Source: Eshraghiella sp045129695
GTDB lineage: Bacteria; Bacillota; Clostridia; Lachnospirales; Lachnospiraceae
NCBI GenBank assembly: GCA_045129695.1
Contig: JBGVJZ010000016.1
Coordinates: 19,673 to 83,672 of the forward strand
Length of the DNA stretch: 64,000 nucleotides
Direction of reading: 5' to 3'
Each line of letters begins with the position of its first letter. Position 1 is the first letter of the stretch. Positions 17,625 through 26,716 of the stretch are shown piece by piece. Both the position numbers and the translations under genes were made by a program. A model generated the notes under the pieces. It was not told where the DNA came from, made no database searches, and was given only the letters and a program-made list of their open reading frames with translations.

Positions 17625-20360
17625 ATGAGCAGAGAAGATATAGGTGAAGATTTATTCAATTTAAATATGGACAAAGTGTATGAGGCGCTATATGGTGAAC
17701 ATTGCGAGAATAATGCAGAAAGTGGGCGTGATGCATTAACGGGCCTGTATTTTAAGCGCTCATTTTTTGAACAGGCAAAGCTTTTTCTTGATACCCAGAA
17801 GAATGAGCAGGAATTCTGTCTTGTTGCAGTGGACGTGGAGCATTTTAAGCTTTTTAATGAATGGTATGGCAGGGAAGCCGGAGATAAATTTTTGTTGGAT
17901 ATTGCACTAAGACTCAGAGATACCTGTTCAGAGTGTAATGGGATTGCCGGTTATCTTGGAGATGATGACTTTGTGGTTATTGTACCTCAGAGCCGTGATC
18001 TGCTCGATAATCTACAATATAATATCATAGGGCGTGTTAAGGAATATGAGGACAGTGCAGGTTTTCTTCCGGGTTTTGGTGTGTATTTTATTGAGGATAA
18101 GACACTGCCGGTTGCGACCATGTATGACCGTGCAAGTATAGCTTTATCCAAAATAAAGGGCAATTATGCCAAAAGAATGCAGTTTTATGAGCACGGAATG
18201 ATGCTCAAAATGGAGGAGGAGCATCATCTGTTGAGCGAAGTTCCAAAGGCGTTATTTGGAAGGGAATTCATGTTCTATCTTCAGCCTAAATGTAATATGA
18301 ATACCGGTAAAATCATTGGTGCTGAGGCTCTTGTGAGATGGAGAAAAAGTGACGGAACAATGATGCCTCCTGATAAATTTATTCCTGTGCTTGAGAAAAA
18401 CGGATTTATTACCAATTTGGATAAATTTATCTGGGAAGAAGTGTGTCATTTTCTTAGAAGTCTTATTGACAGAGGAATCAGACCTGTTCCTGTTTCGATT
18501 AATGTGTCACGTGTTGATTTGTATTCAATGAATGTGCCACTGTTTATTGGCAATTTATTAAGATCTTATCAGCTGGATCCAAAGCTTCTTGAAATAGAGA
18601 TTACTGAGAGCGCATATTCCGAGAAATTGGACAAAGTTAACAGTGTTGTACATTCATTTCAGAAAAGAGGAATGAATGTACTGATGGATGATTTCGGAAG
18701 TGGATATTCTTCTCTTAATATGTTAAATGATGTTAATATTGATGTTCTCAAACTGGATATGAGGTTCCTCAATATTAATGAGAACTCTGTGGGTAAGGGC
18801 GTTGGCATTGTTGAAGCCGTGGTTAACATGGCAAGGATGATGGGAATGAGGGTTATCGTCGAAGGAGTTGAGACACAGCAGCAGGTGGATTTCCTTGTCG
18901 GCATGGGCTGTGAATATGCTCAGGGATACTTCTTCTTCAAACCTGTTACAACTGATAAGTTTGAAGAGCTTTTGAAGGAAAAGCAGATGCTTGATTATTC
19001 AGGAATTCAGCTTAAGAAAAATAATCAGGTTCATATAAGAGAGCTTCTTAATGAAAATCTTTTCAGTGAAACCATTGTTAATAATATTCTCGGAGCTATT
19101 GCTTTTGCAGAGTTTGATGGTACAACAGTGGAAATAATACGAACCAACGAAAAATATGACAGAATGGTTGGTTCAGATAATCCAATGGATGACTATAGGC
19201 ATAAATACCCTATGCTTAATATCCTTGATGAAGATTTACCGGGATTTGTGGATATGTTCAGAAATGCATATGAGCATCCTCTGGACGGAGCAGAGTGTGA
19301 AATCAGATTTCGTAAAGAAGATAATCAGATTGTATGGTATGGAATCAAGGCTTTTTTCTTAAGGGAGCAGGGTGGCAGAAAACTCTATTACGGCTCAATA
19401 GCTGATATCCGCAGGGAAAAAGACCATGAACTGGAGCTTAATATAGCTGAGAAGAAATTGGAAAATGCTCTAAAACTTGCTGAAAGCAACTGTCTTGACT
19501 GGAATTTTGCCGGGGATACGTGTACACTTGTTAATACCTTTTGTACTAATGCAATGAAGCGGTTTAATCCATTGCTTAATAACAAATACGTTATAATAGA
19601 TAAATTTTCGTCAAAGATATCACAGCTTTTAAGCTCAAGAGTTGTTAATTATAAGGAATTAAGAAAGTATATGAATGAACTTATTAACAACCCGGACAGA
19701 GTAAGCAGGAGTATTGACATTGCATTTTCACACGACAGGGATGATGTGCTGTGGATGAGAGTTTCCTGTGAACCGATTGTGGATGTAAATAACAATGTTA
19801 TTCATATTATAGGCTCATATGCAGATATATCTCTTCAGAAACAGCATGCGGACCAGCTGGAAAAGCGTGCGACAACAGATGAGCTGACAGGCTTATATAA
19901 CAGGCATGGCGGAGTAGCACTAATGGCGGAGTATCTTAGAAGTGTTACCTCCGAAGGCAGTTCTTCTCTGATAATGATTGATTTGGATAATTTTAAGAAA
20001 GCAAATGATACATATGGTCATATTTTCGGAGATACACTTTTGAAAAAGGTTGCCGGGGTTATACAAAAATGTTTCAGGGATCAGGACATTGCCTGCAGAA
20101 TGGGAGGCGATGAATTCGTTATTCTGTGCAAGGGAATTAATTCCAAGGATATGCAGATTAAGGGAAATGATATAGTGGCGAAAATATCTGCCCTGGGAAA
20201 AGAATTTGATAATAGTTTTGACGTATCCTGCTCGGTTGGATATGTTATGGTGCCGCAAGAAGGCGTTAAATTTGAGGATTTATATAATAAAGCAGATATG
20301 GCTATGTTTATCGCAAAGGGCAGGGGTAAAAATACCTGCAGCCAATATGTCGGAAAATAA
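17625..20360 (+). CDS. cyclic-di-GMP protein: degenerate GGDEF - EAL - PAS-like - GGDEF
   Basis: A 911-residue cytoplasmic signalling protein with no TM segments. An N-terminal GGDEF-like domain (about 35-180) has lost its motif, with GDDDF in place of GGDEF. An EAL phosphodiesterase domain (about 195-445) looks intact: GAEALVRWR, EIEITESAYS, LMDDFGSGYSSLN, VLKLD, VIVEGVET. One or two PAS-like regions (about 480-730) follow. The C-terminal GGDEF domain (about 735-905) has MGGDEFV and an RxxD inhibitory site (RDQD) five residues before it. The protein could therefore both make and degrade c-di-GMP. I use ATG 17625 (GGGG upstream); a GTG lies two codons earlier. A terminator follows. Confidence 0.9.
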   Translation: MSREDIGEDLFNLNMDKVYEALYGEHCENNAESGRDALTGLYFKRSFFEQAKLFLDTQKNEQEFCLVAVDVEHFKLFNEWYGREAGDKFLLDIALRLRDTCSECNGIAGYLGDDDFVVIVPQSRDLLDNLQYNIIGRVKEYEDSAGFLPGFGVYFIEDKTLPVATMYDRASIALSKIKGNYAKRMQFYEHGMMLKMEEEHHLLSEVPKALFGREFMFYLQPKCNMNTGKIIGAEALVRWRKSDGTMMPPDKFIPVLEKNGFITNLDKFIWEEVCHFLRSLIDRGIRPVPVSINVSRVDLYSMNVPLFIGNLLRSYQLDPKLLEIEITESAYSEKLDKVNSVVHSFQKRGMNVLMDDFGSGYSSLNMLNDVNIDVLKLDMRFLNINENSVGKGVGIVEAVVNMARMMGMRVIVEGVETQQQVDFLVGMGCEYAQGYFFFKPVTTDKFEELLKEKQMLDYSGIQLKKNNQVHIRELLNENLFSETIVNNILGAIAFAEFDGTTVEIIRTNEKYDRMVGSDNPMDDYRHKYPMLNILDEDLPGFVDMFRNAYEHPLDGAECEIRFRKEDNQIVWYGIKAFFLREQGGRKLYYGSIADIRREKDHELELNIAEKKLENALKLAESNCLDWNFAGDTCTLVNTFCTNAMKRFNPLLNNKYVIIDKFSSKISQLLSSRVVNYKELRKYMNELINNPDRVSRSIDIAFSHDRDDVLWMRVSCEPIVDVNNNVIHIIGSYADISLQKQHADQLEKRATTDELTGLYNRHGGVALMAEYLRSVTSEGSSSLIMIDLDNFKKANDTYGHIFGDTLLKKVAGVIQKCFRDQDIACRMGGDEFVILCKGINSKDMQIKGNDIVAKISALGKEFDNSFDVSCSVGYVMVPQEGVKFEDLYNKADMAMFIAKGRGKNTCSQYVGK

Positions 20361-20381
20361 CATAAAATTCAATAATTGGGG

Positions 20382-20410
20382 TGGACAATCAGATAATTTC
20401 GTGATAAAAT
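20382..20410 (+). promoter_or_regulatory. promoter with leader terminator for the opp operon
   Basis: TGGACA (20382-20387), exactly 17 bp, TAAAAT (20405-20410), with GTGA before the -10. Transcription would start near 20417 and meet the hairpin at 20431-20463 at once. This suggests attenuation or a short RNA unless a second promoter lies downstream. Confidence 0.5.
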
Positions 20411-20430
20411 GCGTAAATGATTAGTGGGAC

Positions 20431-20470
20431 AGAGTCAATGAGGACAATTTTATCATTGACTCTTTTCTTT
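20431..20470 (+). terminator. intrinsic terminator after the GGDEF-EAL gene / in the opp leader
   Basis: An 11-bp perfect stem AGAGTCAATGA (20431-20441) with TCATTGACTCT (20453-20463), followed by TTTCTTTT. It certainly can end the upstream gene and may also act on transcripts from the 20382 promoter. Confidence 0.8.
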
Positions 20471-20524
20471 TAATTCTAATACAACAAAGTGACGAGAATA
20501 TTAATAAGATAAAGGAGAGATTTC

Positions 20525-22855
20525 ATGAGAATCGATAAGAAATTGCTTGCAGGTACGCTTGCTGCGGCAATTATTGCAACAACAGCAACCGGATGTAACG
20601 GTGGTAATAATAAGAGTGATAAGGACACTTATACTTTCAACACATCAATTATTACATCAGCTGTTCAGACACTTAACTGCCATGAGTGGGAGTATAGTGA
20701 CGAGTATACAATTATGGAATTGACACAGAGAGGTCTGTATGACATTGCTTACTCAGATAAAGCTAATTACCAGTATATTAATGAGATGGCAGCAGAGGCA
20801 CCTGTTGATATAACAAGTAAATATGCAGGTAATGAGATTTATGGCGTTCCTGCTGATGCTACAGAAGGGTATGCATTCCAGATCAAATTAAGAGATAATG
20901 CAAAGTGGGAAGATGGTACAGATATCAATGCCGACACATACCTGTATTCCATGAAGCAGGTCCTTAATCCTGATATGCAGAATTACAGAGCTTCCAGCTA
21001 TTATCAGGGGACATATGCTCTTGCCAATGCTTATGAGTATTACTGTGACGGAGAGGGACAGTATATTGATTTCTATAATTCAGAAACTGATGAATATGCT
21101 GAAGTTGTTGATGGTAATATTTATACCGGTGTGACACAGCCTACTGTACTCTTTGGCGACAGCCTTGAGAATATTTATAACAGTGCTGATTACGAGGGGG
21201 TATTCATTGCAGAAGACGGAACAGATACTTTTGCAGCTTTGAAGGAACTCATTGGTGATTCAGACTGGGTTAAGGCTGAGGGTGATGTTCTGAATGCGGT
21301 GAATGCCGTAATTGATGCGATTAACTATAATTTAGAAATAGAATTATATGATGAAGAATATCTTAAAATCTGTGCATACTATGAAGAGACAGAAAAGGTA
21401 AGCTTTGATGAGGTGGGTCTTATTAAGGATGATGATTACACAATCACAATTATTTATGAGAGACCAATTACGGAAGAATATATGGTTTATTACGGATTGA
21501 CTAACAACTGGCTTGTTAAGGAAGACCTTTATGAGAAGAACAAGAAGGATGCCGGCGGAATCACCAAGACAACTTACGGAACTACTGTTAATTCGTATGC
21601 TTCCTATGGTCCGTATAAGTTAACAGAGTGGCAGGCAGACAAGATTATCAGGCTGACACGCAATGATGAATGGTACGGCTGGGAGGATGAGGCTTTTGAA
21701 GGCCAGTACCAGACAACAGATATTGTGTTTAATGTAATTGATGAACATGCAACAGCTCTTCAGTTATTCCTTAAAGGGGAGCTTGATTATGTATCTCTTG
21801 ATGTAACAGATCTTCAGACATATGGAACAAGCGATTACATTGTATATTCTCCGTCAAGTAAGACATGGAAGATTTCGTTTAATGCGGGAAGAGAAGCATT
21901 GGCGTTAAGAAGCAAGGATGGAATCAATAAGCTGATAATGCTTTACAGTGATTTCAGAAAAGCCGTTTCGCTTTCCATTAACAGAGCAGAATACTGTCAG
22001 CAGGTATTTCCGTCAGATACTGCAGCCTTTGGTCTTTTAAATGAACTTTATATTTATGATATATCAGATTTTAGTGCATACAGGGATACTGACTTTGCCA
22101 AGGATGTTCTTTGTGATGCATATGACACTGAGAAATACGAGGACTTGTCAGGCTACAATGTAGAAGAAGCCGGAACACTCTTTGAAAAGGCATATCAGGA
22201 TGCATTGGCAGCAGGGGATATTGCTGAATCAGACAGGATTGTACTTCAGCTTAACGTAAATGTTATTAGTGATGAACAGACCAAATCATACAACTTTATT
22301 AATGATTCCATTCAGGAGGCAATTAAAGGAACTTCCCTTGAGGGTAAGCTTTCATTAGAGCTTGTTGAGGTTGAAGATCCTTATGCATCCATGAAGAGTG
22401 GTACTGCTGATATTATCTACAGCGCATGGATGGGCGCAGAAAATGATCCGTATTCATTAATGCAGTACTATTGTGATGAGTTATACTACGGTGATGCCGA
22501 GTATGGATTTGATAATAGCAAGCCTGTAACACTTTCGATTCAGGGCAAGGAATATACGATGTCATTCTATGACTGGTATGAGGAACTTTACACAGGACAA
22601 TGGGCAACATCCGAATCTGATGTAAGACTTGAGGTGCTTGCGGGAATTGAGGGCGCACTTCTTAAAGAGTATAACTGTGTACCGCTTAGAAGTGTACGTG
22701 ATGCATTCCTTCTTTCACAGAAATGTGAGTATATAACTTACGATTTCAGCGGTGCTTATATGGAGACATATGGTGGTTTCCGTTATATGACTTATAACTA
22801 TACGGATGCTGCATGGGCAGATTATTGTGCAGAGCATGGCCAGCTGTCATATTAG
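20525..22855 (+). CDS. oppA: peptide ABC transporter substrate-binding lipoprotein (OppA-like)
   Basis: Extracytoplasmic oligopeptide-binding protein (776 residues, longer than the usual ~540-600) feeding the OppBCDF transporter encoded next. The N terminus is a lipoprotein signal peptide ending TATTATGC, with C27 as the likely lipidated cysteine; the residue three before it is atypical. The family 5 solute-binding pattern is visible: FQIKLRDNAKWEDGTDINAD, then a Y-rich insertion (about 155-300), SYGPYKLTEWQ-type text, and IVFNVIDEHATALQLFLKGE. AAAGGAGAG precedes the ATG. A GC-rich hairpin after the gene probably lets it be made in excess of the membrane subunits. Confidence 0.9.
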   Translation: MRIDKKLLAGTLAAAIIATTATGCNGGNNKSDKDTYTFNTSIITSAVQTLNCHEWEYSDEYTIMELTQRGLYDIAYSDKANYQYINEMAAEAPVDITSKYAGNEIYGVPADATEGYAFQIKLRDNAKWEDGTDINADTYLYSMKQVLNPDMQNYRASSYYQGTYALANAYEYYCDGEGQYIDFYNSETDEYAEVVDGNIYTGVTQPTVLFGDSLENIYNSADYEGVFIAEDGTDTFAALKELIGDSDWVKAEGDVLNAVNAVIDAINYNLEIELYDEEYLKICAYYEETEKVSFDEVGLIKDDDYTITIIYERPITEEYMVYYGLTNNWLVKEDLYEKNKKDAGGITKTTYGTTVNSYASYGPYKLTEWQADKIIRLTRNDEWYGWEDEAFEGQYQTTDIVFNVIDEHATALQLFLKGELDYVSLDVTDLQTYGTSDYIVYSPSSKTWKISFNAGREALALRSKDGINKLIMLYSDFRKAVSLSINRAEYCQQVFPSDTAAFGLLNELYIYDISDFSAYRDTDFAKDVLCDAYDTEKYEDLSGYNVEEAGTLFEKAYQDALAAGDIAESDRIVLQLNVNVISDEQTKSYNFINDSIQEAIKGTSLEGKLSLELVEVEDPYASMKSGTADIIYSAWMGAENDPYSLMQYYCDELYYGDAEYGFDNSKPVTLSIQGKEYTMSFYDWYEELYTGQWATSESDVRLEVLAGIEGALLKEYNCVPLRSVRDAFLLSQKCEYITYDFSGAYMETYGGFRYMTYNYTDAAWADYCAEHGQLSY

Positions 22856-22876
22856 AATAATATTTTATGTTGCAAT

Positions 22877-22897
22877 AGCGGGGGATACTCCCCCGCT
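22877..22897 (+). terminator. intercistronic GC-rich hairpin after oppA
   Basis: AGCGGGGG (22877-22884), loop ATACT, CCCCCGCT (22890-22897). No strong T-tract follows, so partial termination or mRNA protection is more likely than full termination. This is a common arrangement after binding-protein genes. Confidence 0.6.
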
Positions 22898-22943
22898 TAT
22901 TGGCGGTTTTAAGAGCTGTTTATAAAAATGGAGAAGGAGAACT

Positions 22944-23912
22944 ATGAAGAAGTATATTTTTAAACGAATAGGACTTATGTTTGTAACTGCTTTTGCAATT
23001 ATGACGGTTCTTTTCATTTTAATACGATTGCTACCTAATCATGTTCATGCTGTGCTTGGCGGAAATCAGGCTCAGCTTGAGGCGATGAGAGAGGCATGGG
23101 GCTATAATGAGCCTATTATTGTTCAATATGGAATTTTTCTCAAAAATGTATTTACCAAATGGGATTGGGGCTTCTGTACCGAGGTTGGTACTGCTTTTCA
23201 TCCTGTAACGGAGTATGTAACCTCCAAGCTTCCTGCAACAATATATGTAAATATTATATCTATTATTATCAGTATTCCATTGGGAGTTGTTTTCGGGATT
23301 ATTGCTGCCAATTTCAAAAATAAATGGCAGGATTATGTGATAAATGTCTTTATTATTATATTTATCTCTGTTCCGGCTTTTGTTTATGCCTTTCTTTTGC
23401 AGTATCTTGTAGGCTTTAAGTGGAATCTTCTTCCGCTGGTAATGAAATCGGGAACGGATTATTTCTCGTGGGAGATGTTCAGATCTGCCATTCTGCCGAT
23501 ACTTGCTCTGTCGTTCGGTGTAATTGCCGGTGATATGCGATATGTACGTGCGGAGCTTACTGAGAGTATGACAAGTGAGTATATGCTTCTTGCAAGAACC
23601 AAGGGACTTACCAGAAGACAGGCATTGTTCAGGCATGCACTTCGTAACTCAATGGTACCGCTTCTTCCGACATTCCTTGCTGATGTTGTGTATGTTATTA
23701 CAGGTTCACTTATTATTGAGCAGATTTTCTCTGTACCGGGAATCGGACGGGTATATCTTCTGTCAATTACATCAAGGGACTATAGTGTGTTCCTGTTCAT
23801 TTCAATGTTCTATGTTGCAATTGATTTGATTGCAGGGCTGATATTTGATTTAAGTTATGGTTTCATTGATCCGAGAATCCGAATGGGAGGAGGAAAGACT
23901 AATGAGTTATAA
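22944..23912 (+). CDS. oppB: oligopeptide ABC transporter permease OppB
   Basis: Inner membrane permease (322 residues, six predicted TMs). The N-terminal block is FKRIGLMFVTAFAIMTVLFI. The coupling region for the ATPases is EYMLLARTKGLTRRQALFRH, matching the family EAA motif, and the C-terminal signature FSVPGIGRVYLLSITSRDY is typical of OppB/DppB. GGAGAAGGAG lies before the ATG. It overlaps the start of oppC by 11 bp. Confidence 0.94.
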   Translation: MKKYIFKRIGLMFVTAFAIMTVLFILIRLLPNHVHAVLGGNQAQLEAMREAWGYNEPIIVQYGIFLKNVFTKWDWGFCTEVGTAFHPVTEYVTSKLPATIYVNIISIIISIPLGVVFGIIAANFKNKWQDYVINVFIIIFISVPAFVYAFLLQYLVGFKWNLLPLVMKSGTDYFSWEMFRSAILPILALSFGVIAGDMRYVRAELTESMTSEYMLLARTKGLTRRQALFRHALRNSMVPLLPTFLADVVYVITGSLIIEQIFSVPGIGRVYLLSITSRDYSVFLFISMFYVAIDLIAGLIFDLSYGFIDPRIRMGGGKTNEL

Positions 23913-25374
23913 CAATCTTAACGATATACCTGCAGATAAATTTAAATTTGTACAGCAGGATAAAAAACTTCATGACAGGAAATTTGATACTGCTCCTGTA
24001 GGGTATTTTAAGGACGCTTTCCGCCGTTTTTGCAGGAACAAAAGCTCAGTCTTCGGAGGAATTGTAATTCTGTTATTGATTCTTTTTGCAATTCTGGTAC
24101 CGGTTTTTTCAAGATATAAAATATCGGACAGAGATGGATATTATGCTTATTCCCTTCCTAAAAACGAGCTTTTTGTTAAGCTGGATATTCGATTCTGGGA
24201 TGGTACCAAGACGAGTACCGTTAATCAGCAGAAGTTGGATCGTTTTGAGGCTACTCCGGGTACACTTGTGGAGGTAATAGAAGAAATTGAACCTGCCAAT
24301 GGCAGCAAGAGAAGCGGGTATTCATATAAGGTAAGATTTGACAGCTATGCAGCAGTTGGATATATTTACAAAACTATTTCCAATAAGGAGTATGATGCAA
24401 TCAAAGCTTATGAGTCGGAAAATGATGTTACCATACTGTATCCTTTGATTGATGATGGTAAGGTTAATTCAAACGCATATCAGAATGATGCCAATGCGTG
24501 GTATTTTACCGATGAAAAAGGTGTTGCAGTAAGAAATGCTGACGGAAGTTTTCAGGATATCTATTTATATGATGAAGAGGGCAAGCCTGTATATTACCGT
24601 TCTGTAAGCAATGACAAGCAGAAATACGTTCGTATCTTATACAATGAGTATTATAAATACGCAAATGGAGATTATGCTTCATTCTTATTTGGTGCAGATG
24701 CTAATGGATATGATATCCTTGTCAGACTTGCATCGGGTGCAAGACTTTCACTGATGCTCAGTATAGTTGTATCCGTAATAAACCTCTGCATAGGTGTAAT
24801 TATCGGAGCATTAGAAGGCTATTATGGAGGGGTGTTTGACCTTATTTTTGAGAGACTTAAGGATTTCATATGGGAAATTCCTACAGTTGTTGTTTTCTCA
24901 TTATTCCAGATGCACCTTGCCAATAAGGTTGGACCGGTTCCGTCGCTGTTATTTGCATTTGTGTCTTATGGCTGGATTACGACATCAAATACAGTACGTG
25001 CCCAGTTTTACCGCTTTAAAGGACAGGAATATGTCATGGCGGCAAGAACACTTGGTGCCAAGGACTCAAGACTTATTTTCAGACATATTCTGCCAAATGG
25101 AATAGGTTATATAATTACGGCTTCGGTTCTTACGATTCCGAGTGTAATTTTCTCTGAAGCAAGCTTGTCCTATATGGGAATTGTTAATCTTCAGTCGGAC
25201 AGCATGACCAGTATCGGAACAATGTTAAATAACGGACAGGCGACATTATCAACTTATCCGCACTGCGTATTTTTCCCTGCGATGTTTATTGCACTTTTGT
25301 TAATATGCTTTAACTTGTTTGGTAATGGTTTAAGAGACGCATTTAATCCTGCACTTCGTGGTGCAGATGAATAG
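23902..25374 (+). CDS. oppC: oligopeptide ABC transporter permease OppC with large extracellular insertion
   Basis: Second Opp permease (490 residues against the usual ~300-350). TM1 is GGIVILLLILFAILVPVFS (about 53-71). A region of roughly 190 residues outside the membrane (about 75-265; VEVIEEIEPANGSKRSGYSY and other polar text) precedes the usual FLFGADANGYDILVRLASGA block and the TM bundle. The EAA-type loop EYVMAARTLGAKDSRLIFRH contacts the ATPases. I chose ATG 23902 (GGAGGAGG upstream), inside the last codons of oppB. The insertion replaces the short loop of normal OppC. Confidence 0.92.
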   Translation: MSYNNLNDIPADKFKFVQQDKKLHDRKFDTAPVGYFKDAFRRFCRNKSSVFGGIVILLLILFAILVPVFSRYKISDRDGYYAYSLPKNELFVKLDIRFWDGTKTSTVNQQKLDRFEATPGTLVEVIEEIEPANGSKRSGYSYKVRFDSYAAVGYIYKTISNKEYDAIKAYESENDVTILYPLIDDGKVNSNAYQNDANAWYFTDEKGVAVRNADGSFQDIYLYDEEGKPVYYRSVSNDKQKYVRILYNEYYKYANGDYASFLFGADANGYDILVRLASGARLSLMLSIVVSVINLCIGVIIGALEGYYGGVFDLIFERLKDFIWEIPTVVVFSLFQMHLANKVGPVPSLLFAFVSYGWITTSNTVRAQFYRFKGQEYVMAARTLGAKDSRLIFRHILPNGIGYIITASVLTIPSVIFSEASLSYMGIVNLQSDSMTSIGTMLNNGQATLSTYPHCVFFPAMFIALLLICFNLFGNGLRDAFNPALRGADE

Positions 25375-25387
25375 GAGGAGTGACAAT

Positions 25388-26716
25388 ATGAGTACAATTT
25401 TAGATGTAGAGAATCTTGTCATTTCTTTCAGAACCAATAATGGCAAGCTTCAGGCTGTGCGTGATATATCCTTTTCCATGGAGAAAGGTGAGACTCTTGC
25501 AATCGTTGGGGAGTCCGGCTCAGGTAAATCCGTAACAGCTAAAGCAATGCTCGGTATTCTTGCGCCTAACAGTATCGTTGAAGGCGGAAGAATTATGTAT
25601 GATGACAAGGATCTTCTTAAAATTTCAGAAGAAGAATTTAATAAATTACGTGGTAATAAGATTACGATGATTTTTCAGGATCCGATGTCGAGTCTTGATC
25701 CGATTATGAAAATAGGTAAGCAGATGACGGAGGCCACACTGCTTAATGCCACGACTAACCGTAAATATGCCCGTAAAGCTTTTAAATTAAAAATGAACAG
25801 AATTAAGAAGGCATGTAAGGAAGCAGGACTTCTTACAGAAGAGTCTAAATTAATTTTGTCTGAATTTGAGTCATATCTGATCAATCAGAAAGGACAGGCA
25901 GATATGGATACACTTGCGGTAAAAATGTTTGCTGAGCTTTTTGACAAAGTTTATGGAGAGAAGGAAAATGTGGCTTCCTTTGTTCATTATATGAATGAAC
26001 AGGTTGTGCTTATGAACAGATATGTAACAAGGAAAGAGGCTTACGAACAGGCAATTAAAATTATGGAGGACGTTGGAATTAAGGAACCGGAGAAGCGTTT
26101 CAACCAGTATCCGTTTGAGTTTTCCGGTGGCATGAGACAGCGAATTGTAATTGCGATTGCTATCGCTGCAAATCCCGACATTCTTATATGTGATGAGCCG
26201 ACTACCGCACTGGATGTTACTATTCAGGCTCAGATTCTTGAACTGATTCAGGAGCTTAAGACCAAAAGAAAATTAACAGTTATTTTCATCACGCATGATC
26301 TTGGCGTTGTTGCCAATGTGGCAGACAAAGTGGCCGTTATGTATGCCGGCAAGATTGTTGAGTATGGAACAGTTGATGATATTTTCTATGATCCAAAGCA
26401 TCCATATACATGGGCGTTGCTATCTTCAATGCCGGATTTGGATACCAAGGAGAAACTGTTATCAATTCCGGGTACCCCGCCAAATATGATTCATCCTCCA
26501 AAGGGTGATGCATTTGCTGCCAGAAATAAATATGCGATGGAAATTGATTTTGAAGAGCAGCCACCATTCTTTCAGGTGTCGGATACCCACAAGGCAGCTA
26601 CATGGTTACTGCATCCTAATGCACCAAAGGTTAATCCACCTGAGATTGTTTTGGACAGAATAGAGCGCATGAAGAGATTAAATGAACAGCCGGAGGGAAA
26701 AAAGCATGGAAAATAA
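25388..26716 (+). CDS. oppD: oligopeptide ABC transporter ATPase OppD with helical insertion
   Basis: One of two ATPases powering the Opp importer (442 residues, usual ~330-350). Walker A GESGSGKS is at 41-48, the Q-loop MIFQDPMSSLDP near 94-105, signature FSGGMRQR at 245-252 and Walker B ILICDE at 265-270. Between Q-loop and signature lies an insertion of about 95 residues (about 122-217), mainly charged helix (RKYARKAFKLKMNRIKKACK...). The C-terminal extension has the oligopeptide-transporter tail, including LLSIPGTPPNMIHPPKGDAF. AGGAGGAG precedes ATG 25388. It overlaps oppF by 11 bp. Confidence 0.93.
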   Translation: MSTILDVENLVISFRTNNGKLQAVRDISFSMEKGETLAIVGESGSGKSVTAKAMLGILAPNSIVEGGRIMYDDKDLLKISEEEFNKLRGNKITMIFQDPMSSLDPIMKIGKQMTEATLLNATTNRKYARKAFKLKMNRIKKACKEAGLLTEESKLILSEFESYLINQKGQADMDTLAVKMFAELFDKVYGEKENVASFVHYMNEQVVLMNRYVTRKEAYEQAIKIMEDVGIKEPEKRFNQYPFEFSGGMRQRIVIAIAIAANPDILICDEPTTALDVTIQAQILELIQELKTKRKLTVIFITHDLGVVANVADKVAVMYAGKIVEYGTVDDIFYDPKHPYTWALLSSMPDLDTKEKLLSIPGTPPNMIHPPKGDAFAARNKYAMEIDFEEQPPFFQVSDTHKAATWLLHPNAPKVNPPEIVLDRIERMKRLNEQPEGKKHGK

